Shown here: piece after piece, positions 8,449-16,310 of the stretch | How positions within the stretch are numbered: the first letter of the stretch is position 1 | Layout: every line of letters starts with the position of its first letter | Origin: DATBRC01 sp036560485 | GTDB lineage: Bacteria > Pseudomonadota > Gammaproteobacteria > Burkholderiales > Burkholderiaceae_D | DNA length: 41,529 nt | Direction: 5' to 3' | Assembly: GCA_036560485.1 (NCBI GenBank) | Contig: DATBRC010000006.1 | Span: forward strand, 1-41,529 | Notes under the pieces: model-generated | The model's database searches: none | Told to the model about the DNA's origin: nothing | Seen by the model: only the letters and a program-made list of their open reading frames with translations | Position numbers and translations under genes: made by a program

Positions 8449-9921
8449 TCAGGATCCGGCCGCTGTGACTGCAGCGGGCGGCGCTGTACGCACAGGCGCC
8501 GTGTCACCTGCAATATTCCAGCCACCGCCGAGCGCTTTCACCAAGGCTGCACTGGCAGCCAATTGGCGTCCAAGGAGTTGCACCGCATTGCGCTGATTAG
8601 TGAGTAACAACGTCTGCGAAGTCACTACCGCGAGGTAAGTGACTGTGCCGGCACGATATTGCTCAAGACTGGCGTGTGCGGCAATGCGAGCGGAGGAAAC
8701 TGCTGCGTCTTGCACTGTACGTTCTGCATCGAGCACACGCAACGTAGCAAGGTTATCTTCCACTTCCTGCAAACCGACGAGCACCGCCTGCTTGTATTGC
8801 GCGGCAGCGGCGTCATACGCTGCTACCGTTGCATCGTTCTGTGCACGGCGCGCGCCGCCATCGAAAATCGTGGCAGCCAATGTGGCGCCAAGCGACCAGA
8901 TGCGACTGGGCGCATCAATCCATTGCGAAAAGCCTGCGTTGGCGAAGCCGCCGCTCGCATTGAACAACAATCTCGGAAAGTATGCGGACTGCGCCACGCC
9001 GATTTCAGCGTTGGCTGCGGCAGCGCGTCGTTCTGCCGCTGCAATATCGGGCCGTCGCTCAAGCAATTGCGACGGCAGGCCCGCCGGCACTTCCGGCAGC
9101 ACAAGTCCCAACGCATCAGGTGATCGCGCAGCAATCGTGAGTTGGGACGGTGGCTTGCCTGTCAAAATTGCGATCGCATGTTCGAGCTGAGAACGCTGTA
9201 CACCGAGGTCGATTGCCTGCGCATTAGCCGACTGTAACTGTGTCTCGGCCAAGGCCACGTCGGCGCGTGTGACGATGCCTTCCTTGTACTGACTGCGTGT
9301 GAGTGCAAGTGCCTTGCTGTATTCCTGTACCGTATGCACGATTAGATCTTTTTGCGCATCGGTGATCCGCAACTGCAAATAATCCTGTACCAACTCAGCC
9401 TGGATGCTTAAGCGCGCCGCGGCCAAGTCGGCAGCGCTGGCTTGTGCGGCAGCTTCGCCCGCTTCAACCGAACGCCGCACACGGCCCCAGATGTCGGGCT
9501 CCCAACTCGCATCCAGTGTCAATGCATTGCTGTCTGCTACCATGGCTCCGGTTGCAGTCCGCGTGCGTGATCGCCCGACCGAGACATCCGCGCCAATTGC
9601 AGGTGCGAAGCCGGCACGCGCCAGCTGCGCTGCTGCTCGTGCCTGCCGATACTGCGCCTCGGCGATGCGGATATTTTGGTTGGCTGTGTTGGCTTGTGCG
9701 ATAAGCGCATCGAGATCGGCGTCGCCGTAGCGCATCCACCATGGCTGATTTGCATCGGCTTCCTTGGGTTGCGCGGGCTTCCATGCGCCATCCTCTTTGT
9801 ACGCTGTGGGTAATGACAATGCAGGGCGCACATAGTCGGGTCCGCTGGCGCATGCCGTTAATACTAATGGCACGACTAGCGCCAGTGCAACATGACGAAT
9901 GAGGGCATGATCGAATCTCAC
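8449..9921 (-). CDS. outer-membrane efflux lipoprotein, NodT/OprM family
   Basis: The protein has 490 aa from GTG at 9921. That start is preferred over a TTG at 9966 because AAGG lies a few bases upstream and the product then begins with a compact lipoprotein signal (basic residues, hydrophobic ALALVVPLVL, lipobox LTAC). The next residues, GPDYVRPA, are the hallmark start of mature NodT-type channels. Two internal repeats rich in Ala and Gln (roughly 60-260 and 270-470) form the helical-barrel halves. It is the first gene of the efflux operon; the adaptor follows after 31 bp. It should be the TolC-like exit duct of the pump. Confidence 0.92.
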   Translation of the reverse strand: MRFDHALIRHVALALVVPLVLTACASGPDYVRPALSLPTAYKEDGAWKPAQPKEADANQPWWMRYGDADLDALIAQANTANQNIRIAEAQYRQARAAAQLARAGFAPAIGADVSVGRSRTRTATGAMVADSNALTLDASWEPDIWGRVRRSVEAGEAAAQASAADLAAARLSIQAELVQDYLQLRITDAQKDLIVHTVQEYSKALALTRSQYKEGIVTRADVALAETQLQSANAQAIDLGVQRSQLEHAIAILTGKPPSQLTIAARSPDALGLVLPEVPAGLPSQLLERRPDIAAAERRAAAANAEIGVAQSAYFPRLLFNASGGFANAGFSQWIDAPSRIWSLGATLAATIFDGGARRAQNDATVAAYDAAAAQYKQAVLVGLQEVEDNLATLRVLDAERTVQDAAVSSARIAAHASLEQYRAGTVTYLAVVTSQTLLLTNQRNAVQLLGRQLAASAALVKALGGGWNIAGDTAPVRTAPPAAVTAAGS

Positions 9922-10030
9922 GGATGGCCTTCGGTGTGTAACGATGGATGGCAAAGAAAAAAGCAAGGGCTTTCAAACCTGGATGTGCATATATATGAAT
10001 ATTAAGCGTATCTACAGGTCGGCATGCTGA

Positions 10031-10060
10031 CCATCAGCTGACAATTTTGTCAGCTGATGG
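10031..10060. promoter_or_regulatory. CusR-box-like operator, perfect palindrome
   Basis: Arms CCATCAGCTGACA and TGTCAGCTGATGG flank ATTT with no mismatch. The core TGACAATTTTGTCA fits the established CusR consensus TGACAA-N2-TTGTCA exactly. It is 110 bp upstream of the first gene of an operon that itself encodes a CusR/CusS-like pair, which supports autoregulated induction. No second copy was seen before the regulator gene or the isochorismatase-fold gene. Confidence 0.75.
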
Positions 10061-10240
10061 AAATTATCCGGATACCAGCCTCGGTCTATCTAATATTTGC
10101 GTTTAACCGGTATCGTGAATTAACGCGATCTTGAGTTATGGTGAATGGTTATAACGATAGCTATGACGCTTAAACAATGCAGTGAAAATAGTGAAACAGT
10201 GACGATACCACTGAGCATTCCTGTGATTTGTTTGTGGCAA

Positions 10241-10269
10241 GAAAAGAACCGCCCGGCTTGGCGCGGTTC
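10241..10269 (-). terminator. rho-independent terminator of the WXXGXW-repeat gene
   Basis: On the minus strand GAACCGC pairs with GCGGTTC across a GC-rich loop and is followed by TTTTCTT. It lies 30 bp past the stop at 10299 and insulates the efflux promoter. Confidence 0.8.
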
Positions 10270-10298
10270 AATTAATCTTTACCATACCATGGCAAAAC

Positions 10299-10673
10299 TT
10301 AATCGCGATGCGGATGATCACGGTCATGATCCGGATGGTTGGACATGTCGTCGTGGCGTTCTCCCGGTTGCCATCCGCCTCTGTTCAAATGCCATCCATT
10401 ATTATCTTGGCGCCATTCTGGGCGCTCATAGTGATGTCCGGGATGCACGCGTTCCCAATGACCGGCAATCCATACATACCTTCTGCCATTCCAATTCCAA
10501 TAACCAGGTGCCCATTCATAGCCTCGACGTGATGTCGGAATGACTTCATGTCTCGGTGGGGGTGGAGGTGTGCCGATGATGACATTGACACCGACTTGTG
10601 CCATTGCCTGCACAGGAATAAAAGCAGCGGTACTGATTGCAATAACTGCAGCAGCGCAAAGAATACGTTTCAT
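10299..10673 (-). CDS. small exported protein with WXXGXW repeats (BCNT-type family)
   Basis: The protein has 124 aa from ATG at 10673, with GGAG 6 nt upstream. The signal peptide covers residues 1-~27 (KRILCAAAVIAIS...MAQ). After a proline tract the mature part carries the repeat pattern YEWAPGYWNW, YVWIAGHWERV and a third degenerate copy, ending in a His/Asp-rich tail. WXXGXW proteins are common secreted or outer-membrane-associated proteins of Betaproteobacteria with no settled role. It ends in its own terminator, so it is a single-gene unit. The acidic/His tail could bind metal; that is only inference. Confidence 0.85.
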   Translation of the reverse strand: MKRILCAAAVIAISTAAFIPVQAMAQVGVNVIIGTPPPPPRHEVIPTSRRGYEWAPGYWNWNGRRYVWIAGHWERVHPGHHYERPEWRQDNNGWHLNRGGWQPGERHDDMSNHPDHDRDHPHRD

Positions 10674-10965
10674 ATTAATCTCCAAATGAAGTGTGTACGT
10701 TTCACTATATATGTCAGACATCAACAGACAATGAATGATGCATCTGCTTACAAGATATACATATCGGACACTTCCCTCTGTGCGGTTGTGAACAAAATGC
10801 GATAGAGAAAGGTATTGCTTTCGCTGCATCGGGATTAGCCGCTTCATTGAATTCGCCGTTACCCATTAAGAACCTAGCGTTTTGTAATATAAAAGATTGG
10901 ATGAACAGACCTCAATGGTCTTCAGAAGAAAGCCGCTTGCCAATCCTCTCTTCCTGCTCTGAAAT

Positions 10966-11490
10966 TTAGCGCGTTGGAGGCGCGGCATAATCCAGAGGTG
11001 GCGGCGGTGGATAAGCCGCTTCCGGAGATATACGCTCAATCGATTGAACACGCCTGCGTGAGATGACGCCGGACGTTGGAACCTGTTCTCCTTTGGCGTA
11101 CATGCATTGAATGTACGCATTGTCGTAGCTACGTTGCGTCATATGTTCAGAATTTTGTGCGGCTCCCGATCCGGCTATGCTGCCAAATAGCAATCCAGTA
11201 CCAGCGCCTACGCCGGCTCCTTGGTGCCCTCCCATCGCAGCACCCGCAAGCGCTCCGACCACAGTGCCGACTGCGGCGCTACGCACACCGGAATCAATCG
11301 CGGCCTGGTCTGCGCTGGCACCTCCAATTTGGTATTGGGCGTATTGACGGCATTCAGCATCGTCGCTACGAAACTGCTCGAAACTTTTGCCGGTTCCTGG
11401 TAGCGCCATTATGCTGGGACCTGTTGGCACAGATGCGCATCCAGCCAGTATGAATGTCACTGCAGAGACTAAATAAATCGATATTTTCAT
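10966..11490 (-). CDS. glycine-zipper lipoprotein
   Basis: The protein has 174 aa, with AAGGAG 8 nt before the ATG. It has a lipobox LAGC with the lipid-bearing Cys at 18. The middle (residues ~75-110) is a Gly/Ala zipper (VVGALAGAAMGG and GAGVGAGTGLLFGSIAG) able to insert in a membrane, as in SlyB or YMGG-type proteins. The C-terminus is proline-rich. A DAECRQYA motif near 45-52 and the pair AYIQCMYAKG near 124-133 hold conserved Cys residues that may form a disulfide. It lies 21 bp after the small exported protein gene at 11512-11862, so the two form an operon. Its likely place is the outer membrane, with a structural or stress role. Confidence 0.85.
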   Translation of the reverse strand: MKISIYLVSAVTFILAGCASVPTGPSIMALPGTGKSFEQFRSDDAECRQYAQYQIGGASADQAAIDSGVRSAAVGTVVGALAGAAMGGHQGAGVGAGTGLLFGSIAGSGAAQNSEHMTQRSYDNAYIQCMYAKGEQVPTSGVISRRRVQSIERISPEAAYPPPPPLDYAAPPTR

Positions 11491-11511
11491 GTTAAGTACT
11501 CCTTGGCCGAA

Positions 11512-11862
11512 TCAGTGTTGTGCTAGAGGTTGTGGTGACACTCTTTGCCATCCGCCTGGACATTCTTTGGCATAAGGGTAGTAACTTTTCGACACAGCAC
11601 AGTAATACCAATAATTGGCGGATGCAGCAGGCGCGGTTGCCGACGGTTGTTCGATATAGACAGGCGGCGCTGACCGCTCAACAACTGTCGGCGGATAGTA
11701 AGGTGGGTAATAATAGGATTGCGGTGGGTAGTACCAAGGCCCCCAAAACGGATCGACCACGACGCCAAAACGTACATGACCGCCATGTTCTGCCCAAGCG
11801 TTATTTACTACACTTGAGGCGCCCAACAATAGCATCACAATAATCAATTTCGCCGTTCTCAT
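11512..11862 (-). CDS. small exported Tyr/Pro-rich protein, function unknown
   Basis: The protein has about 116 aa from ATG at 11862; an alternative ATG at 11871 is closer to the AGGAAAGG site. It has a signal peptide (KLIIVMLLLGASSVVNNAWA), then a YYPP-rich stretch, then the conserved C-terminal block YYCAVSKSYYPYAKECPGGW with two Cys. This block recurs in small secreted proteins of Burkholderiales, by recall only. It is the first gene of a two-gene unit with the glycine-zipper lipoprotein. The triple TGTAA site at 12054-12079, about 190 bp upstream, suggests control by the OmpR-family regulator encoded at 36325-37038. Confidence 0.8.
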   Translation of the reverse strand: MRTAKLIIVMLLLGASSVVNNAWAEHGGHVRFGVVVDPFWGPWYYPPQSYYYPPYYPPTVVERSAPPVYIEQPSATAPAASANYWYYCAVSKSYYPYAKECPGGWQRVSPQPLAQH

Positions 11863-12007
11863 GGTATCCATCCTTTCCTGTTTTCTTGGCCGTTTAGAGT
11901 TGGCTCGTACTAAAAATTGCCTGAATCGTCATTGGGTTTTATATATGGTTGTTACACATATCAATTTGTTTTTCCTCATCTGTAGGTGTTAGAGTCGCCA
12001 AGTGTTA

Positions 12008-12126
12008 TTAAACTGCTTTCCTGTTAATAGATGATTTCGACCTACGTGAGATTTGTAAATGAAATGTAACCACGTGTAATAAATAATGCTTAAACAATCC
12101 TGATGCACGCAGTGACGCTATTCTCT
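12008..12126. promoter_or_regulatory. duplicated regulatory segment, copy A, with three TGTAA direct repeats
   Basis: TGTAA occurs at 12054, 12065 and 12075 (steps of 11 and 10 bp, one helical turn), the typical pattern of OmpR-family regulator sites. The whole segment aligns with 36183-36300, with long identical blocks around the repeats. The remainder of 11863-12286 shows no convincing gene; a short 26-codon open frame from 12157 has no recognisable relative. Confidence 0.7.
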
Positions 12127-12286
12127 TTTATGCAGAGCAGGGTGATGCGGTGAAAATGCGCGTACTGGAGATCATGGGAGTGGTATGCCATGATTGGAGC
12201 CGGCAGTTGCCAGGCGCATTTTGTTGGACGTTCTAAAACAGATGATGTCAGCGGCGAGCCATGTGCTTAACTTTTGGAAGATTGAG

Positions 12287-12592
12287 ATGAGAGCTTCAAG
12301 CGAATTCGTCTTTAGATTAATGAGTATGTGGAGAAAAATACTCGTTGGTTTGTTCATTGTTGCTTGCTTGGGACTGGCGATTTTTGCAGTAGCTATTATT
12401 TTCGGGATGATCACTTCGCCTTTTAGTTATAACGAAATGGATTTCGATAACGACGGCCAGGTTACGTTTTCTGAGATCGTTTATGGGAGTGCATTCCGAA
12501 AGAATGAAGTAGAAGTTGAGGAAAAAAAATGTATTCAATATATTTCTTTAAAGGATGGGCGAATTTTGAAAGTTGTTTGCCATGAAAAATAA
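12287..12592 (+). CDS. small membrane-anchored EF-hand protein
   Basis: The protein has 101 aa from ATG at 12287, preceded by GGAAG at 6 nt; an internal ATG at 12320 is the alternative. There is one TM helix (residues ~17-39, ILVGLFIVACLGLAIFAVAI), then a single calcium-binding loop fit: DFDNDGQVTFSE, with Asp at positions 1, 3 and 5, Gly at 6 and Glu at 12. The C-terminal part is Lys/Glu-rich with two Cys. A lone EF-hand facing the periplasm suggests Ca2+ or metal sensing or binding. No partner gene is adjacent; the next plus-strand gene is over 3 kb away. Confidence 0.65.
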   Translation: MRASSEFVFRLMSMWRKILVGLFIVACLGLAIFAVAIIFGMITSPFSYNEMDFDNDGQVTFSEIVYGSAFRKNEVEVEEKKCIQYISLKDGRILKVVCHEK

Positions 12593-12692
12593 ATTCTTAT
12601 AGATTAAATTTTCTGTGCATTCGTCGCGTTACTTCAGAAGAAAATATAAGGGAAGCGATCGGGATGCCTTAATCCTTAACAATAGTCTTTTA

Positions 12693-12974
12693 TTACTTAT
12701 AGCGGCTGTACTCGATATAAATCTCCAGACTGCGGCCTAAATCCTTCTCTACTGTTACCAGTTGCTCGATCAGATGCCGCACTAGTACCTTGTGTTTTGA
12801 CAAGAGCAGGAAGCCATCAGGGTGCATCAAATCCCTTGCCAGCAACATCCCTTGCTGTAACTGAGCGGCATTGACTTTAATTTCGTCGATCTCATTTTTT
12901 TCGTCAAGAGACAACATCGGTTCCAGGAGATCAATCACCATCGGATCATATCGATGGCCACGCCCCTCAAGCAA
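12693..12974 (-). pseudogene. C-terminal remnant of an HD-GYP response-regulator-type protein
   Basis: About 93 codons remain, starting with ELLEGRGHRYDPMVIDLLEP and continuing with AAQLQQGMLLARDLMHPDGFLLLSKHKVL. This matches the tail that follows the HD-GYP domain in c-di-GMP phosphodiesterase regulators. The catalytic HD and GYP motifs are absent. In-frame sequence upstream meets a stop (TGA) within a few codons and then runs into the GNAT gene, so the 5' part is lost. The only start is a TTG without a ribosome-binding site. It is probably not functional. Confidence 0.65.
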
Positions 12975-13031
12975 CTCGCTTCAGTCCCATCTGAAACGAT
13001 TTCGGCTGACAGCTCTGCGACGGAAGTGACC

Positions 13032-13586
13032 TCACACAAGAGGTATGCGATAACGCAATCCTGATGTTCCACCATACTGTGAACTCTTGATGAATCGCTC
13101 GATAAGAGCGCCGCCATTTGTTTCGATAACACGCTGCGAGGCGATATTCTCAGGTTCAGTGGTGATCTCGACATACTTCAACCCCCTTGCCTTTGCTTCC
13201 GGAAGTAGCTGGCGCAATGCTTCTGTGGCATAACCTTTTCTTCGCTTCCATGGAACGACAGCATACCCAATATGCCCGAGACAGTAATCAGGTAACGCCT
13301 CTGTGCCATCCTGCCAGCGGAAGCCGATGGAGCCGCAAAACTCGCCATCCCAAAGCCAGCGGCGATAGCCTGGCAGTTTAGGAACCTGTGAACCATCCGG
13401 AAGTGTAACGGGGCCACCTTTTGCTTCGGTATCGACGAGGCTTGCGATGAAAGCCAAGCTGTCGGTTTCAATTCTCTGCAATTCCTCGTCTGCTTCTGCT
13501 TCTCGCATGTTGTTTGGTGACCAGCCGCGTTTGAGTGCTTCTACGTAGCTTGGGAGGGATTCGAGTGATGGCCCAATGAGTTTCAT
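13032..13586 (-). CDS. GNAT-family N-acetyltransferase (RimJ/RimL-like)
   Basis: The protein has 184 aa. The acetyl-CoA site is in HIGYAVVPWKRRKGYATEALRQLLPEAKARGL (the R-x-x-G-x-A signature, residues ~113-135), followed by VEITTEPENIASQRVIETNGG, the usual beta5/alpha4 region with the conserved Asn. It could modify a protein N-terminus, an amine or a small molecule; the substrate cannot be told. It lies 113 bp after the MATE gene on the same strand and may be expressed with it. A 61-bp piece of this gene (13430-13490) has a near-identical copy at 16701-16761. Confidence 0.88.
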   Translation of the reverse strand: MKLIGPSLESLPSYVEALKRGWSPNNMREAEADEELQRIETDSLAFIASLVDTEAKGGPVTLPDGSQVPKLPGYRRWLWDGEFCGSIGFRWQDGTEALPDYCLGHIGYAVVPWKRRKGYATEALRQLLPEAKARGLKYVEITTEPENIASQRVIETNGGALIERFIKSSQYGGTSGLRYRIPLV

Positions 13587-13699
13587 CTTCAGTACGTAAG
13601 GTTGGGGTAAAAAAATAATATCAATTTTTTCGTGCTCAAGAAAAAAGTGTGGTTTTTGCGGAAGAGTAATCCGACTAGCTCATCCGCTTGATGAAACGA

Positions 13700-15109
13700 T
13701 TACGTCGCCCCCTTCAACCCTCGCGTTATGGCAAGCGGCTTCCAGTCGCTACACATAATACCAAGCACAGTGACAGCACACGAGACCACCATCCCACTTG
13801 CCATGATCCAGTAAAGCGATGCGATATCCGCATGGAATGCATGGACTGTTGCCGTACCGATGATCGACACGATTGCGAGGCGCAGCAAGCTGCCTGCATA
13901 CGACCACCGCATCAGGCCGATACCTTGCGAGCAGTAATATAAAATCAGACCAAGGCCGATGCACCAATAAAACGGCCCCATTATCCGCAGGTAGAGAGAG
14001 CCTGCGGCAATAACTTCGGATTCTTGCGAGAATTGTCCAACCCATAGATGCGGAAAGAGCGCAGCAAGCCCGCCTACCAGGCCGCAAAAAACGGTGGCTG
14101 CCAACGCCGCCGCCATTGCGACTTTACGCGCACGTTCAACATGGCCGGCACCGACACAAGTCGCAACCGTCATCACCGTCGCCGTGCCAACGCTGAAAAG
14201 AAATGGATCAATCACTTGCTGCAAGCGTGCTGCCGCACCAAAACCGGCGAGAACCATCGTGCCAAATCCGCCGACCAATCCGGTGATAATCAATGTCGTG
14301 ACATGCGACTGCACAGCAAGTAGAGATGAAACGCTACCCAACTTCAGGATGGATGCAAAATCCTTACGCGATAGCACAAGACTTTGCAAACGCAATTTGA
14401 TGACACTATTTTCTTTGGACAGATATCTGAAGTACATCACTGCAGCGAGCGCGTAATAACAGATCACGGCAATGGCTGCACCGCGCATGCCCAATGCAGG
14501 CACCAGACCGAAACCGAATATAAGAATCGGCGACAGCGGCAGCAAAAGTAGCGATGTGCCTATCGTGATCACTGCCTGCACTTTCACCACGCCTAATCCG
14601 CGCAAGATTGCAGAGAGGATGATGACCAGCCACATTAAAGGTGCTGCGATGAACATCACGTCTGAGTATTGCAGCGCGGCGTTCAGCACATCGCCTGATC
14701 CGCCCAGCAAATGATAAAACCACGGACCACATGCAACCATCACAACCGAAAACATCAAGCCACAAGCAAGGCTGACCAGAATCGCATGCCATGCCAATGA
14801 CTGGACTTTCTCTTTATTGCCGCCGCCGGCTGCCTTGGCGATCGTCGCCGTCACGGCGCCGCCCATGCCGCCGCCTGCCATCGCCTGCATCAGAAAGACG
14901 GCAGGTGAAACCAATGACGCACCAGCCAGGGAAACGACGCCCAGTTTGCCGATAAACCAGACCTCCAATAACACGACAAAAGAGAACATGATCATCTGCA
15001 CAAAAGTCGGCCACGCCATCGTGATCAGCGTGGACAGGATCGGACCTTCCAGAAGACGGAGCCGATGCAATTCTGCTGCCGGTGATCTTGGTGCCGTCGA
15101 TGCGCTCAT
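13700..15109 (-). CDS. MATE-family multidrug/toxin exporter
   Basis: The protein has 469 aa, the normal family size, with AAGGG 6 nt before the ATG. It has twelve predicted TM helices in two pseudo-symmetric halves. N-terminal motifs include PTFVQMIMFSFVVLLEVWFIGKLG, and AGASLVSPAVFLMQAMAGGGMGGAVTATIAKAAGGG matches the MATE signature region. The second half has AARLQQVIDPFLFSVGTATVMTVATCVGAGHVERA. It should export cationic drugs or metabolites in exchange for Na+ or H+. The leader (15110-15260) is GC-rich and can form stems, one directly before the ribosome-binding site. Confidence 0.93.
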   Translation of the reverse strand: MSASTAPRSPAAELHRLRLLEGPILSTLITMAWPTFVQMIMFSFVVLLEVWFIGKLGVVSLAGASLVSPAVFLMQAMAGGGMGGAVTATIAKAAGGGNKEKVQSLAWHAILVSLACGLMFSVVMVACGPWFYHLLGGSGDVLNAALQYSDVMFIAAPLMWLVIILSAILRGLGVVKVQAVITIGTSLLLLPLSPILIFGFGLVPALGMRGAAIAVICYYALAAVMYFRYLSKENSVIKLRLQSLVLSRKDFASILKLGSVSSLLAVQSHVTTLIITGLVGGFGTMVLAGFGAAARLQQVIDPFLFSVGTATVMTVATCVGAGHVERARKVAMAAALAATVFCGLVGGLAALFPHLWVGQFSQESEVIAAGSLYLRIMGPFYWCIGLGLILYYCSQGIGLMRWSYAGSLLRLAIVSIIGTATVHAFHADIASLYWIMASGMVVSCAVTVLGIMCSDWKPLAITRGLKGAT

Positions 15110-15610
15110 GCTTTTCCCTTATTGAAATGATGAAAATTCCCGGTTGCCTTCCGGGGACATGGAACACAAACTTTCGGTGCTGCATGACGGCTTCCATGCG
15201 CCGGAATCCTCCCGGTGACAATCTCGCCTTTGTTGCGCGAACCCTATCTGGGAACTGCGTTCGAAAGTACGAGAGTGTGACGCATGTTGAAAACGAAATC
15301 GGTAACAGCACACACCGGTCTACCGATGTCATTCGCGACGCTGTGAGGTGCTCGCAAACGGGATTCCGTGCTGTGTCTTGTATCTGGCGCAATCACAACC
15401 GTGCATTGCGCCAGCGTTGAAACGTTGGACGATATCCATCCAGCCAAGCATCCTTAAGGCAAGGCGTCCCGCTCAAAGGGTCCTTGCAGTACGGTTTGAT
15501 CTCACGGCAGCCGCAACGCTGTTGATCCGCAAAATCCTGAGCGCGTTTTTGTCCGATGCTGCGGAATCAGACCAAAAGCATGCTTGGCTCGATGGATGAA
15601 GAGACTTGAT

Positions 15611-15650
15611 CCACACCGACCGGCTGTGTGAGGGGTGCCGGTCAGTGTGG
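15611..15650. repeat. strong imperfect hairpin, 14-bp stem
   Basis: CCACAC-C-GACCGGC pairs with GCCGGTC-A-GTGTGG around a 12-nt loop, with one mismatch. No U-tract follows on either strand, so it is not a standard terminator. It could be part of a small RNA or a protein-binding site. Confidence 0.5.
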
Positions 15651-15821
15651 TCAAAGCCATTTCCATTTACTTCAAAGAACAATCGTCTGGCCCCAGGTTG
15701 TCTGGGGGACGGCCTCAAAACCGAGAGGACTTCGCTGCTGTCTTAACATTCCACGCGTTGCGTGTGACTTCAAGAATTTTCTGTACTGCCAATTTCATCT
15801 GATCTTGCATTTGACGCATAT

Positions 15822-15859
15822 AAAACAAAAAACCCGGAGTCCTATTCGGAGCATCCGGG
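15822..15859 (-). terminator. rho-independent terminator of the small gene at 15895
   Basis: On the minus strand CCCGGA pairs with TCCGGG and is followed by a T-rich run (TTTTTTGTTTT). It begins 36 bp past the stop of the small gene, supporting that gene as a real transcription unit. Confidence 0.8.
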
Positions 15860-15894
15860 CTTGTGGCCTTGACCTTTCGGTCTGTCGCTAGGTT

Positions 15895-16125
15895 CTATCC
15901 ATTTGCGACTAGGAGACTTGCTCCTCGGATGCTGATGCTGCGTTTCCAATTGAATCCAATAAAATGGGACAGGCGTTTGGATAGTTTGGTTACGCGGCGC
16001 TTAATGATATTGACGGTGACGACGCACATGTCGGTGACCACGGAGGACACGGCGGCGGCGCGCAACGCCAGAGCGAACGCGTTGCGTTCAGTCTGTGCCA
16101 TTGATTGTTGCGCGATTGTTTTCAC
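15895..16125 (-). CDS. small basic protein with a hydrophobic segment, unknown
   Basis: The protein has 76 aa from GTG at 16125, with GGAG 5 nt upstream, and ends before a clear terminator. It has a moderately hydrophobic stretch (NAFALALRAAAVSSVVTDMCVVTVNII, ~residues 15-41) followed by a strongly basic tail (KRRVTKLSKR and later KRSISIRG). No family is recognised. It is divergent from the HTH gene at 16331 across 205 bp with several small palindromes. The layout of a small amphipathic/basic product beside an HTH repressor resembles toxin or phage-type modules, but there is no direct evidence of such a role. Confidence 0.45.
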   Translation of the reverse strand: MKTIAQQSMAQTERNAFALALRAAAVSSVVTDMCVVTVNIIKRRVTKLSKRLSHFIGFNWKRSISIRGASLLVANG

Positions 16126-16310
16126 AATTACTCCGTCGTTAAGTTGGTGCTTGTAGTTAGTGCTGGTTCGTACTTATAAAGCGGTGTTTTTAAAAACTGA
16201 TGAAATGATTTTCACATAACTAAAAATTAAAATCAACCATCTGATGGATATTTTTATCGTTTGACGATGTTTTTTTGCGTCTCATGAGAAAAATCAGTAC
16301 CATGCTGCCT

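Larger units (their letters stand above)
9922..10298. promoter_or_regulatory. promoter region of the efflux operon
   Basis: This stretch of about 380 bp has no convincing gene. From left to right it holds the leader of the outer-membrane factor gene, AT-rich -10-like sequence near 9990-10003 read on the minus strand, the palindrome at 10031-10060, an unassigned AT-rich stretch, and the terminator at 10241-10269 of the small gene upstream. Confidence 0.6.
15110..15894. other. long intergenic stretch with structured elements, no convincing gene
   Basis: Open frames here are short and lack family features. The stretch holds the possible structured leader of the MATE gene (15110-15260, minus strand), a segment at 15443-15494 resembling 20050-20108, a strong imperfect hairpin at 15611-15650, and the terminator at 15822-15859. 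Confidence 0.5.

Noticed and set aside
9964..9966. TTG at 9966 as start of the outer-membrane factor gene
   Set aside because: The GTG at 9921 has a better ribosome-binding site and gives a normal lipoprotein signal peptide.
10130..10200. Third copy of the TGTAA regulatory segment
   Set aside because: Only a short block (CTTAAACAATG) is shared; the TGTAA repeats are absent.
14814..15392. Minus-strand open frame of 192 codons across the MATE start and leader
   Set aside because: Out of frame with the MATE gene, overlaps its first 100 codons and lacks any family pattern.
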